DNA of 21,401 bases from Alphaproteobacteria bacterium (GCA_029051085.1 JAIDLK010000060.1:1-21401), one strand, 5' to 3'. Positions 14,350-20,795 are shown, counted from the stretch's first letter. The notes: generated by a model from the sequence alone, not told the origin. Numbers and translations are program-made.

Positions 14350-14592
14350 ATGAAAAAATATTTTTTTGTTTTCGGATTAACTTTATACGCCGCCGGAGCA
14401 CATGGCGCGTGCACAACCTACCTTGAACGCTGTTCACCCCTTGGGACAAGCTGTAGTGACGGATACTGTACCACAACCTATATATATAAACCAGAAACAT
14501 GCCAATGTGACAACGTTTGCTGCAGCGCCTCTGAATATTCGAAATGCACATGCCCACAAAAAGTAAATGGCGTGCCGTGTCCAGCATATTAA
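14350..14592 (+). CDS. Small secreted cysteine-rich protein B1
   Basis: The 80-residue precursor has a signal peptide (MKKYFFVFGLTLYAAGAHGA, likely cleavage at A-H-G-A or just before) and about 60 mature residues holding 11 cysteines, among them Y-C-T-T-T-Y and a C-Q-C-D-N-V-C-C cluster. It is expected to be exported and disulfide-rich. No family is recognised. It occupies the same position as A1, directly behind the switch leader, but shares little sequence with A1. Protein C contains a similar I-C-T-T-T-Y stretch upstream of its C-terminal module, so C may be a fusion of B1-like and B2-like parts. The next gene starts 11 bases downstream. Confidence 0.75.
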   Translation: MKKYFFVFGLTLYAAGAHGACTTYLERCSPLGTSCSDGYCTTTYIYKPETCQCDNVCCSASEYSKCTCPQKVNGVPCPAY

Positions 14593-14603
14593 AGGAGTGA
14601 GGC

Positions 14604-15014
14604 ATGAAAAAAATTATAATACCGGCATTGCTGCTTGGCGTGCTGGCTCCCGGCCATTCTTTTGGTGCAGTTGGAAGCTTATGCCTCCCAATTGGGAAAA
14701 GTTGCAGCTCGTGCACTTCGTATAAGTGCGATTCCGGTTATTATGGAACCGCTACATCTGCATCCAGTGGTTGTACAAAGTGCCCTTTAAACGCAACGTG
14801 CGCCGGTGGAAACAACTCCACATTCGTATGTGATAAAGGCTATTATAAAAATGGCACGGGATGCACGCGATGCCCCGCATCCGGCGGGATTTACGGAACA
14901 ACCGCAGGCACGGGTGCAACTGCGATAACAGAATGTTATATCCCATCCGGAAGTGCATTTTCCGACAGCACCGGAAACGGGACATATACAGACAACTGCT
15001 ATTATACAAACTAA
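14604..15014 (+). CDS. Secreted cysteine-rich protein B2 with GTT/ITECY C-terminal module
   Basis: The 136-residue precursor has a signal peptide (MKKIIIPALLLGVLAPGHSFG, cleavage around residue 22) and 12 cysteines. Two C-D-x-G-Y-Y repeats (C-D-S-G-Y-Y-G at about 42-48 and C-D-K-G-Y-Y-K at about 75-81), each followed by a C-T-x-C-P unit, resemble EGF/TNFR-like extracellular modules. The last 47 residues form the shared module C-P-A-S-G-G, G-T-T, A-I-T-E-C-Y-I-P, S-A-F-S-D-S-T-G, C-Y-Y-T-N. The DNA for this module is almost identical to that in protein C over a 50-base stretch. The start has a good AAAGGAG site. A terminator follows directly. The protein probably acts outside the cytoplasm; the target is unknown. 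Confidence 0.8.
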   Translation: MKKIIIPALLLGVLAPGHSFGAVGSLCLPIGKSCSSCTSYKCDSGYYGTATSASSGCTKCPLNATCAGGNNSTFVCDKGYYKNGTGCTRCPASGGIYGTTAGTGATAITECYIPSGSAFSDSTGNGTYTDNCYYTN

Positions 15015-15020
15015 GCCTGC

Positions 15021-15044
15021 AATCGCCCAATCGGGCGATTTTTT
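15021..15044 (+). terminator. Intrinsic terminator of the B1-B2 operon
   Basis: AATCGCCC (15021-15028) pairs perfectly with GGGCGATT (15033-15040) around a 4-base loop and is followed by a T-run (15039-15044). It acts on the + strand only and ends just before the stop of the convergent autotransporter-like gene. Confidence 0.88.
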
Positions 15045-15045
15045 G

Positions 15046-16596
15046 TTAAAAATTAAATACGATTGATGCCGATATATTATAAGACATACCCATTTCATCT
15101 TGCAGCAGACCTATTCCGCCGGAAACAGTAACATCATCATCAGGCGCGGCCATGGACAGATGTGCAGACGCCTGAATAGCATTGCGATTATTTGCGACAA
15201 AGCGGGCCTGATATATGTATTTCAAGTCGCCTGTTTGGTGAATAAAACGCGCACTTAGACCGCCACGGGCACTTAACCCAGAATCACTGCGCAGGACACT
15301 TGCATATTCCGCGACCATGCCGATGGTTGGCGTAATGCTAAAATTATTTCCAAATGAAAACCGCGGCCCCAAATCCAGACGAACAGCGCCGGCCAGACCT
15401 GTGGGGTTATTAGTCATGGCGGCGCCATATTGCAGCGCGGGCGTTATCATTTGTGCCGCGGTAAATGTTGTGTTTAAGTCGGCAAAAATATGCTTGTCGT
15501 TATAGCGAAATGTAATATCACCGCCAACAAGATTCGCGCTGTAATCATCAATGCCATCCGAGAATGTCATATTTGCTGCATTGGCGGCCACGGAAATTTG
15601 TGTCGTGTTTGTGGCGTTGATATTTATTCCAACACGCAGACCGTATGCGCTAATATTATTTCCAAGCACCCCGAATGGCGCGAAATAAAATGGTTGGGAC
15701 ATGTCATTGGATAAGCGCAGTATATCAATATGTCTATTAAACGTTTGTACTGGCCGCGCCAGCCGTCCTGTATTAAGGCGCATGGATTTATTCATTATAT
15801 TATATAACTGCGACATATCGGTCGCACGGTCCAGTTTAAGCAACAAATTATCATTCGGATTGATTGTGCGAATTGAATTTAAAAAGTTGCCGGTCTCGGT
15901 CCCCAGTATTTTGAAATAATCCGTTTCGCGTATTAAATCCGCATACAAATCTCCATTTCTTATGACAGATTGCAGTGCATACAGCGGACTTATGTTATCC
16001 GCATGTAAATGTAATGTCCCGTTGCCTGTTACGCGCCATAAAACGGGCGTATTAAAATCAAAGTTCTCCAATTTTATATACAGATTGTTGCTGCCAATCA
16101 ATTCTATGGGCACAGGTATTCCGCGCATTCGAAATATGGTTTCCGGCGACATTATAATCTGTGAATCCACCAAAACAATTTTATCTGCCGTCGCGGATAT
16201 TTGCTGCATATCCGACCATTGCAGATTGTTTGCCTTGTAAATAACTATGTCGTAATTGCCATCAACATTTATGGCTGTAATATTTTGATTGGATGTAATT
16301 ATTTGTGTTAAATGCGCATTTGGTCCCAGCTGGATTTCACCGTCAATATGACCGCTGTTTTTAAAATACACATCAAGCCCTTCGCCGATGAATATATCGC
16401 CCGAAATAAAACCATTATTTTGTATGTATGAAGACGCGGCTATGTTTACCTGTGAAAAATCCAACCACGCGTCATCGCCAATAACGGTGTTGTCAATAAT
16501 ATTAAAAACGTCGCTGTGCATGTCATGCTCAAAATAGTCTACCATTGCCGGACTTGTGACCTGCATAATGCACATGGTTATAATATATGGCTTCAC
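15046..16596 (-). CDS. Autotransporter-like outer-membrane protein
   Basis: The 516-residue protein starts with GTG (AGGGAA about 5 bases upstream). It has a short, weak signal peptide (KPYIITMCIMQVTSPAM). An N-terminal passenger of about 270 residues is rich in N, D, I and G with strand-like repeats typical of beta-helices (N-N-G-F-I-S-G-D-I-F-I, then N-S-G-H-I-D-G-E-I-Q-L). A C-terminal region of about 240 residues has alternating amphipathic strands and ends S-I-V-F-N-F, the terminal phenylalanine expected for BamA-inserted barrels. The family (autotransporter domain) is likely; the passenger's role is unknown. It lies between two cysteine-rich protein loci, so this segment looks like a surface-protein island. 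Confidence 0.78.
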   Translation of the reverse strand: MKPYIITMCIMQVTSPAMVDYFEHDMHSDVFNIIDNTVIGDDAWLDFSQVNIAASSYIQNNGFISGDIFIGEGLDVYFKNSGHIDGEIQLGPNAHLTQIITSNQNITAINVDGNYDIVIYKANNLQWSDMQQISATADKIVLVDSQIIMSPETIFRMRGIPVPIELIGSNNLYIKLENFDFNTPVLWRVTGNGTLHLHADNISPLYALQSVIRNGDLYADLIRETDYFKILGTETGNFLNSIRTINPNDNLLLKLDRATDMSQLYNIMNKSMRLNTGRLARPVQTFNRHIDILRLSNDMSQPFYFAPFGVLGNNISAYGLRVGININATNTTQISVAANAANMTFSDGIDDYSANLVGGDITFRYNDKHIFADLNTTFTAAQMITPALQYGAAMTNNPTGLAGAVRLDLGPRFSFGNNFSITPTIGMVAEYASVLRSDSGLSARGGLSARFIHQTGDLKYIYQARFVANNRNAIQASAHLSMAAPDDDVTVSGGIGLLQDEMGMSYNISASIVFNF

Positions 16597-16605
16597 CGTG
16601 CTTCC

Positions 16606-16627
16606 CTAACTCCAATCAGGAGTCTAG
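16606..16627 (-). promoter_or_regulatory. 5' hairpin in the leader of the autotransporter-like gene
   Basis: On the minus strand CTAGACTCC (16627-16619) pairs with GGAGTTAG (16613-16606) with one bulged base around the loop TGATT. It places ACTCCTGA, the same anti-SD-like word seen in leaders B and C, at the 5' end of the predicted mRNA. Whether it regulates translation is inference. Confidence 0.4.
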
Positions 16628-16630
16628 GTT

Positions 16631-16659
16631 AGCATATAAGAAAAAATTCTTAAAGACAA
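16631..16659 (-). promoter_or_regulatory. Possible promoter of the autotransporter-like gene
   Basis: Minus strand TTGTCT (16659-16654), 17 bases, TATGCT (16636-16631). The -10 is imperfect; an overlapping TATATG gives a 15-base spacer. It is the best candidate in the gap between the two leftward genes. Confidence 0.4.
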
Positions 16660-16662
16660 AAC

Positions 16663-17262
16663 TTAATATTCTCGTGCAAGGCGTCTTAAAAATGCCTGCA
16701 GGCGAGGAGATAATATTGTTTCATCTGCGCTGCATTTAACAAGGAAGTCGATATTCAGGCCTGCGCGCAAAAAATCCAGCGGCGTACATGTATTTGTAAT
16801 ACGCACGCGCGCATCATCGGGCATATTGGCCCGGCTGTGCGCGATATCAAAATTGTTGTCCGGCGGTATAAAATATAATGTTTTAAATGAATACTGCCGC
16901 CCCATTCCGTTTTTTAATAGCCAATTACGCAATTGTGCGGCATATTTAGGCTGAATCACGTCGTAAACAAGATTGGTGTCCATATTATTAAAGATTTCAA
17001 ATTCCGGCACGCCATACATCCACTTTGGCTTGCCCGGCGTCCAGAACGCTTCGTTGACCCACAGACGAGTGGCAAATGCATTTGTGTCAAAATACTGCTC
17101 ATCACGGAAATAATATTCACGGCCGTCCGTTTCGCCGGGGCGCATTGGGCGCGTGGTTGCAGATACAAGTTTATGAAAATGCCCTGTCGGCAAATGATGA
17201 TCTATGAAATATGACTTACCACTGCCCGACAGGCCACAGCAGCAAACAACTGTTTTTTTCAT
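16663..17262 (-). CDS. Guanylate-kinase-like P-loop protein (divergent)
   Basis: The 199-residue product has a P-loop G-L-S-G-S-G-K-S (10-17) and the guanylate kinase hallmark S-A-T-T-R-P-M-R-P-G-E-T-D-G-R-E-Y-Y-F (34-52), with the GMP-binding arginines and tyrosines present. After that it departs from canonical Gmk: it has a tryptophan-rich middle (W-V-N-E-A-F-W-T-P-G-K-P-K-W-M) and little match in the usual lid region. A normal gmk is probably elsewhere, so this may be a specialised nucleotide or nucleic-acid kinase. The start at 17262 follows AAGGGGG; an in-frame ATG nine codons upstream lies in a hairpin loop. It begins 59 bases after the stop of protein C and is probably co-transcribed with it. 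Confidence 0.72.
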   Translation of the reverse strand: MKKTVVCCCGLSGSGKSYFIDHHLPTGHFHKLVSATTRPMRPGETDGREYYFRDEQYFDTNAFATRLWVNEAFWTPGKPKWMYGVPEFEIFNNMDTNLVYDVIQPKYAAQLRNWLLKNGMGRQYSFKTLYFIPPDNNFDIAHSRANMPDDARVRITNTCTPLDFLRAGLNIDFLVKCSADETILSPRLQAFLRRLAREY

Positions 17263-17266
17263 CAAG

Positions 17267-17315
17267 TGCCCCCTTATGTTTTTATCCATTGTAAATAAAA
17301 AGACATGCGGGGGCA
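17267..17315 (-). promoter_or_regulatory. Long hairpin masking the SD of the guanylate-kinase-like gene
   Basis: Between protein C and the kinase-like gene, TGCCCCC (17315-17309) is a perfect complement of GGGGGCA (17273-17267), which is the Shine-Dalgarno region of the kinase gene. Inside it, TTTTTAT/ATAAAAA (17301-17295 with 17285-17279) extends the stem. The hairpin would bury the ribosome binding site and could reduce or regulate translation of the downstream gene. Confidence 0.55.
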
Positions 17316-17320
17316 ACAAG

Positions 17321-17833
17321 CTAATTTTGATAATAGCAGTTATTGGTATATGTGCCACTGCCTGTGCTGTCGGAAAATGCACTTCCGGAAGGAAGATAAC
17401 ATTCTGTTATCGCCAGCGCCCCCGCCCCCGATGTTGTGCCGGCAATACCGCCCGACGACGGGCATGCGGTGCAGCCGGTGCAGCTGGTTTTTAAATTATT
17501 CAGGGTTGCTGCGCCATAATATCCTTTTTGACAACGTGCCGTATATGTAGTCGTACATATGTTGTTGACGCAGCCACTGCTTGCAATCTTGTCACAGCCA
17601 TCGCCCATATCGGTGACAGTTTCCCCATTGCATAAAGAGGGAGTACATTTTATTGGCTCAATTGGACCAATTTTACATGGGTCACAACAGGTAGAATCAT
17701 AGCTGTTGCATTCGGTTGGATTAAAAGGATCTGTGCATGTTACGCAATCGACCGGTTCGACATATATTGCGTATGCGTTGCCTGTAAGCAGCATTCCCGT
17801 TAAGGTGGCGGATATTATTACTTTTTGTTTCAT
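17321..17833 (-). CDS. Secreted cysteine-rich protein C with GTT/ITECY C-terminal module
   Basis: The 170-residue precursor has a signal peptide (MKQKVIISATLTGMLLTGNAYA) and 17 cysteines. The N-terminal half has C-V-T-C-T-D, C-C-D-P-C and C-T-P-S-L-C units; then comes I-C-T-T-T-Y (as in B1), C-Q-K-G-Y-Y-G (as in B2), and the shared C-terminal module C-P-S-S-G-G, G-T-T, A-I-T-E-C-Y-L-P, S-A-F-S-D-S-T-G, C-Y-Y-Q-N. It is the only gene behind leader C, unlike the two-gene A and B loci, and looks like a fusion or expanded version. The Shine-Dalgarno ACAGGAG (17849-17843) is complementary to the switch strands upstream. It is probably extracellular and disulfide-bonded; the function is unknown. 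Confidence 0.8.
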   Translation of the reverse strand: MKQKVIISATLTGMLLTGNAYAIYVEPVDCVTCTDPFNPTECNSYDSTCCDPCKIGPIEPIKCTPSLCNGETVTDMGDGCDKIASSGCVNNICTTTYTARCQKGYYGAATLNNLKTSCTGCTACPSSGGIAGTTSGAGALAITECYLPSGSAFSDSTGSGTYTNNCYYQN

Positions 17834-17842
17834 TTATTCAAT

Positions 17843-17960
17843 CTCCTGTTTTTCGCAATGAAAAAACCACCCAAAGTTGAGTGGTCAGGAGGTTGATGAC
17901 AATTACGTGAATTGTGTGCTTATTCGATATATTCGCAACCCTCCTGACGTATATCAGGAG
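17843..17960 (-). promoter_or_regulatory. Leader C, module 2: alternative-pairing switch with SD sequestration
   Basis: Reading the minus strand, a1 CTCCTGA (17960-17954) forms a 7-bp hairpin with TCAGGAG (17947-17941). The longer b strand (17948-17937) can instead pair with a2 (17893-17885, CCTCCTGAC, 9 bp, plus flanking pairs past one bulge). The enclosed loop has a perfect 6-bp hairpin ACAATT/AATTGT (17914-17898). The SD core CAGGAG (17848-17843) is complementary to CTCCTG in a1 and a2. The architecture is the same as leader B although the sequence between the pairing strands differs. Confidence 0.72.
17860..17885 (-). terminator. Intrinsic terminator inside leader C
   Basis: Minus strand ACCACTC (17885-17879) pairs with GGGTGGT (17872-17866, one wobble) around the loop AACTTT, followed by TTTTT (17865-17861). 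It lies upstream of the gene start at 17833 and so acts as an attenuator. Confidence 0.75.
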
Positions 17961-17980
17961 TTTGTTTTTCGTCCAAATAG

Positions 17981-18069
17981 TAAAAACGGCGCAACAATGC
18001 GCGCCATAAGAACATATTCCGACGCACGTATAGAGGTCATCACACCCCATCGACAGAATACCTGTCGAC
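17981..18069 (-). ncRNA. Leader C, module 1: conserved structured RNA
   Basis: About 90 nt aligning with 14112-14200 of leader B. On the minus strand: 5' hairpin CGACAG/CTGTCG (18067-18051, perfect 6 bp); GGGGTGT facing ACCTCT; the core GCGTCGG (18025-18019) followed by AATA; and a GGCGC/GCGCC hairpin (18005-17988) with a TTTTTA tail. The 5' hairpin has different bases from that of leader B but folds the same way, which is a covariation-like sign. With module 2 it explains almost all of the gap between rpoD and gene C (17834-18138). Confidence 0.65.
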
Positions 18070-18075
18070 AATAAA

Positions 18076-18104
18076 ATTATATCCTGTGCACGAATTCATT
18101 TCAA
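18076..18104 (-). promoter_or_regulatory. Promoter of leader C
   Basis: Minus strand TTGAAA (18104-18099), a 17-base spacer, TATAAT (18081-18076): a near-consensus sigma-70 promoter. It begins just after the rpoD terminator, so gene C is transcribed independently of rpoD. Confidence 0.82.
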
Positions 18105-18106
18105 TA

Positions 18107-18140
18107 CAAAAAAATCCCAGCGTGACGCCGGGGATTTTTT
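18107..18140. terminator. Intrinsic terminator of rpoD, overlapping its stop
   Basis: A long hairpin (minus strand arms AAAAAATCCCCGGCG and CGCTGGGATTTTTT, loop TCA, one bulge and one wobble) has A/T runs on both sides and so could work in both directions. The TAA stop of rpoD (18141-18139) lies at its edge. It insulates rpoD from leader C. Confidence 0.85.
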
Positions 18141-20217
18141 AGTCTTCCAAGAAACTGCGCAGTTTTCTGGCGCGTGTTGGGTGCTTAAGCTTGTTAAGTG
18201 CTTTTTGCTCAATCTGACGAATACGTTCACGTGTAACGCCGATGTATTCACCAACCTCTTCCAATGTGCTGGTTTTGTTGGTGCTCATACCAAAGCGCTG
18301 GCGCAGAACCGTTTCCTCCTTTGGGTCCAGCTCAGACAGAATCTGCGTTACAATCTTGCGCAGATTTTTCTGGGCTGCCGATGTAAACGGATTCTTGGCG
18401 GTTTCGTCAGCAATGATTTCTATACGGCTGCTGTCGTCTTCGGTACCAACCGGCGCCTCTAACGAAATCGGCTTCAGGTTGACCTTCATTGCCTTGTGAA
18501 TCTTGTCCACAGGCAGATATATTATCTTTGACAGCTCTTCGGCGGTCGGGTTGCGGCCATATTTGTGCATAAACTGGCGCGAGGCACGCTGAATCTTGTG
18601 TATATTGTCAATCATATGCACCGGGATACGAATTGTACGTGCCTGGTCGGCGATACTGCGCGAAATTCCCTGCTGAATCCAGTTTGTAGCATATGTTGAA
18701 AATTTGTTGCCCAGGCGATAGTCAAATTTATCAACCGCCTTCATCAGACCGATATTTCCGTCTTGGACCAAGTCGGAAAAATCCAATCCCAGTCCACGAT
18801 TGCTGGACTTTTTTGCAAATTTGATAACCAGTCGCAGATTTGCCTCTATCATTTCTCGCTTTGCGCGGGCGGCCTCTGTCTGGCCGCGGCGAACCAGCTC
18901 TACAACCTTTTTGTATTCCGCGGTCGGCTGGCCGGTTTCATTTGCGATTGCGGTAATATCTTCCTGAATCTTTAAAATATCTTTTTCATGTTTTTGCGCA
19001 AAATTCGCCCAAACGGCATTTTTGGATTTTGCAAGTTTTTTGACCCAGTTACGGTTCAGCTCGTTGCCCGCATATTCCGCCAGAAAATCTTCGCGCTTAA
19101 TCTTGTTCGCCAAGGCCAGGCGCAACAACTTACCCTCAAGCCCCATTAACAACTGGTCGCGCTGTGTAAGGCGCTCTAAAATTTCGGCATTACGGTCATC
19201 GTTTAAGCGAATCTTGCTGACATGTTCAAACAGCTCCAGGCGCATTTTTGCGTATTTCTTTTCCAGCGCCTCGTCCGGGGTATCCGATGTCAACAGATTT
19301 TCCAAGCGCTTTGCCTGCAGTTTCTGCATGCTGTTGAAAATCTTTTTAATTTTTGCGAACAGGTCTGTTACCATCGGCATCAGCGCCTCTTCCATTACTG
19401 GAATCGGCACGCCGGATGTACCGCGGGGCGTTTCCTCTTTCTTTACGCCATCTTCTTCATCCGCGTCTTCATCTTCGTCATCATCGGATGCGGTGGATTC
19501 TTCCAAATCATCCAGTTCGTCATCATCCAGTTCGTCTACATGCTCAACGCCTTTAGACTTTAACGCCTCGGACAGTGCGGCCAAGGACTTTTGTTCGGCA
19601 TCACTGGAATACATAACTTCAAGATTTACAATATAGCGCAGGCGAATATCCTCGTTCAGCAGCTGCTGGTACCAATCCAGCATTGCCTGAATTGTCATCG
19701 GACTTTCGCACAGGCCATAAACCATCAGTCGGGATGCGGCCTCAATACGCTGGGCGATTGCAACTTCGCCCGCGGCAGTCAGCAATTGAACCGTGCCGAT
19801 TTGTTTTAGATAAGACTGAACGGAGTCCTGAACCCCAAGAACCAGACTGCCGGTTTGGCTGCGTTCCAACTGCTTGGCAAAATGTTCATAATCTTCGTCA
19901 TTGACATCAACCTGTTCGGCATCCGCATTTAACAGGTTGCGTGTTTTATCGCGCGGCTCGTCCGAGTCATCGTCATAATATTTGCCCATGTCTTGGGGAA
20001 AGTTATCCGCCTCAAGAATTTCCAGGCCCAAATCCTGTTGAAAGAAATCCAGAACTTCGTCCTGTTCTTCGACCGGAATTTCATCAGCCTCGGTTGCGGC
20101 ATCAAAGTCCATCTGGGACATATAGCCGACCTCTGCGGCACTTGTTGCAAGTTTTTGCAAATTTTCCGGCAAAGACTCTATTAGCAATCTTGTTGCCTCG
20201 TCCAGTTTTTTCGCCAT
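18139..20217 (-). CDS. rpoD: RNA polymerase sigma factor RpoD (sigma-70)
   Basis: This is the primary sigma factor, 692 residues. It has region 1.2 (S-V-Q-S-Y-L-K-Q-I-G, about 132-141), a non-conserved insert, region 2 (N-L-R-L-V-I-K-F-A, then F-S-D-L-V-Q-D-G-N-I-G-L and the -10 binding F-S-T-Y-A-T-N-W-I-Q-Q), region 3 and region 4.2 (T-L-E-E-V-G-E-Y-I-G-V-T-R-E-R-I-R-Q-I). The insert contains a very acidic stretch at about residues 228-262. The frame is open to a TTG two codons upstream, but the ATG at 20217 with AGGGG about 8 bases before is the likely start. trcR lies 34 bases upstream on the same strand. The promoters found in this window are close to the consensus for this factor. Confidence 0.96.
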   Translation of the reverse strand: MAKKLDEATRLLIESLPENLQKLATSAAEVGYMSQMDFDAATEADEIPVEEQDEVLDFFQQDLGLEILEADNFPQDMGKYYDDDSDEPRDKTRNLLNADAEQVDVNDEDYEHFAKQLERSQTGSLVLGVQDSVQSYLKQIGTVQLLTAAGEVAIAQRIEAASRLMVYGLCESPMTIQAMLDWYQQLLNEDIRLRYIVNLEVMYSSDAEQKSLAALSEALKSKGVEHVDELDDDELDDLEESTASDDDEDEDADEEDGVKKEETPRGTSGVPIPVMEEALMPMVTDLFAKIKKIFNSMQKLQAKRLENLLTSDTPDEALEKKYAKMRLELFEHVSKIRLNDDRNAEILERLTQRDQLLMGLEGKLLRLALANKIKREDFLAEYAGNELNRNWVKKLAKSKNAVWANFAQKHEKDILKIQEDITAIANETGQPTAEYKKVVELVRRGQTEAARAKREMIEANLRLVIKFAKKSSNRGLGLDFSDLVQDGNIGLMKAVDKFDYRLGNKFSTYATNWIQQGISRSIADQARTIRIPVHMIDNIHKIQRASRQFMHKYGRNPTAEELSKIIYLPVDKIHKAMKVNLKPISLEAPVGTEDDSSRIEIIADETAKNPFTSAAQKNLRKIVTQILSELDPKEETVLRQRFGMSTNKTSTLEEVGEYIGVTRERIRQIEQKALNKLKHPTRARKLRSFLED

Positions 20218-20251
20218 GAACAAACCCCTGAATTTCTAGATTATTAAGGAA

Positions 20252-20770
20252 TTATTTTTTTGCCTTGGCCACAGCCTCGTGCAGGGCCGACTCTGATACC
20301 AGGCCCAAAACAATCGGGCTTTGAATCTGAATCAAAGAATAGGATTTGTGTGTTTTGTTACGAACAGATGCGACCGTCGGATTCGTGCTGCGCATCAGGC
20401 GTGCAATCTGACCATCGGACAGTTCCGGATAATTTTTTACAATCCACAAAATACCGCCCAATCTGTTTTGGCGATGCAATTTGGGTGTATAGCCCACACC
20501 TTTCTTGTTCTGGGCCTTTTGTGCGACGACAATTTCTTCGCGCAAAGTCAGGCGCGCATTCGGGTCCGCCTCGCACTTTTCAATATCTTCACGTGTAACC
20601 TGGCCGTTTAAAATAGGATTCAGACCTTGAACCTTATAAGTTTCAGCATCTGCGATATTTTTAACCTCAAGCTCATGCATGCCGCAGAAATCTGCGATTT
20701 GTTCAAATGTCAGGGCTGTGTTTTCAATCAACCAAAGTGCGGTGGATTTGGGCATATATGGATAATTCAT
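20252..20770 (-). CDS. trcR: Cell-cycle transcriptional regulator TrcR (DUF1013)
   Basis: The 172-residue protein starts MNYPYMPKSTALWLIENTAL and continues with the DUF1013 signature F-E-Q-I-A-D-F-C-G-M-H-E-L-E-V, I-A-D, G-L-N-P-I, G-Q-V-T-R-E-D-I-E-K-C-E-A-D-P. It is a conserved alphaproteobacterial regulator linked with RNA polymerase and cell-cycle transcription (TrcR). The C-terminal half has a second helix-turn-helix-like part (L-S-D-G-Q-I-A-R-L-M-R-S-T-N-P-T-V). The start at 20770 follows AAGAGGAAT; an ORF extension of 18 codons upstream runs through the promoter and is rejected. It is followed by rpoD after 34 bases, possibly in one transcript. Confidence 0.9.
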   Translation of the reverse strand: MNYPYMPKSTALWLIENTALTFEQIADFCGMHELEVKNIADAETYKVQGLNPILNGQVTREDIEKCEADPNARLTLREEIVVAQKAQNKKGVGYTPKLHRQNRLGGILWIVKNYPELSDGQIARLMRSTNPTVASVRNKTHKSYSLIQIQSPIVLGLVSESALHEAVAKAKK

Positions 20771-20795
20771 GGATATTCCTCTTATTGCTGGGGGC

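Noticed and set aside
6365..18138. Leader repeats as insertion sequence ends, MITEs or CRISPR
   Set aside because: No transposase, no terminal inverted repeats, no target duplications and no regular repeat-spacer pattern; similarity is structural and word-based with a promoter at a fixed place, which fits cis-regulatory RNA better.
19022..19636. Serine-rich 204-codon open frame on the + strand inside rpoD
   Set aside because: It is the antisense shadow of the acidic D/E-rich part of RpoD (GAT/GAA codons read as serine-type codons on the other strand); there is no ribosome binding site.
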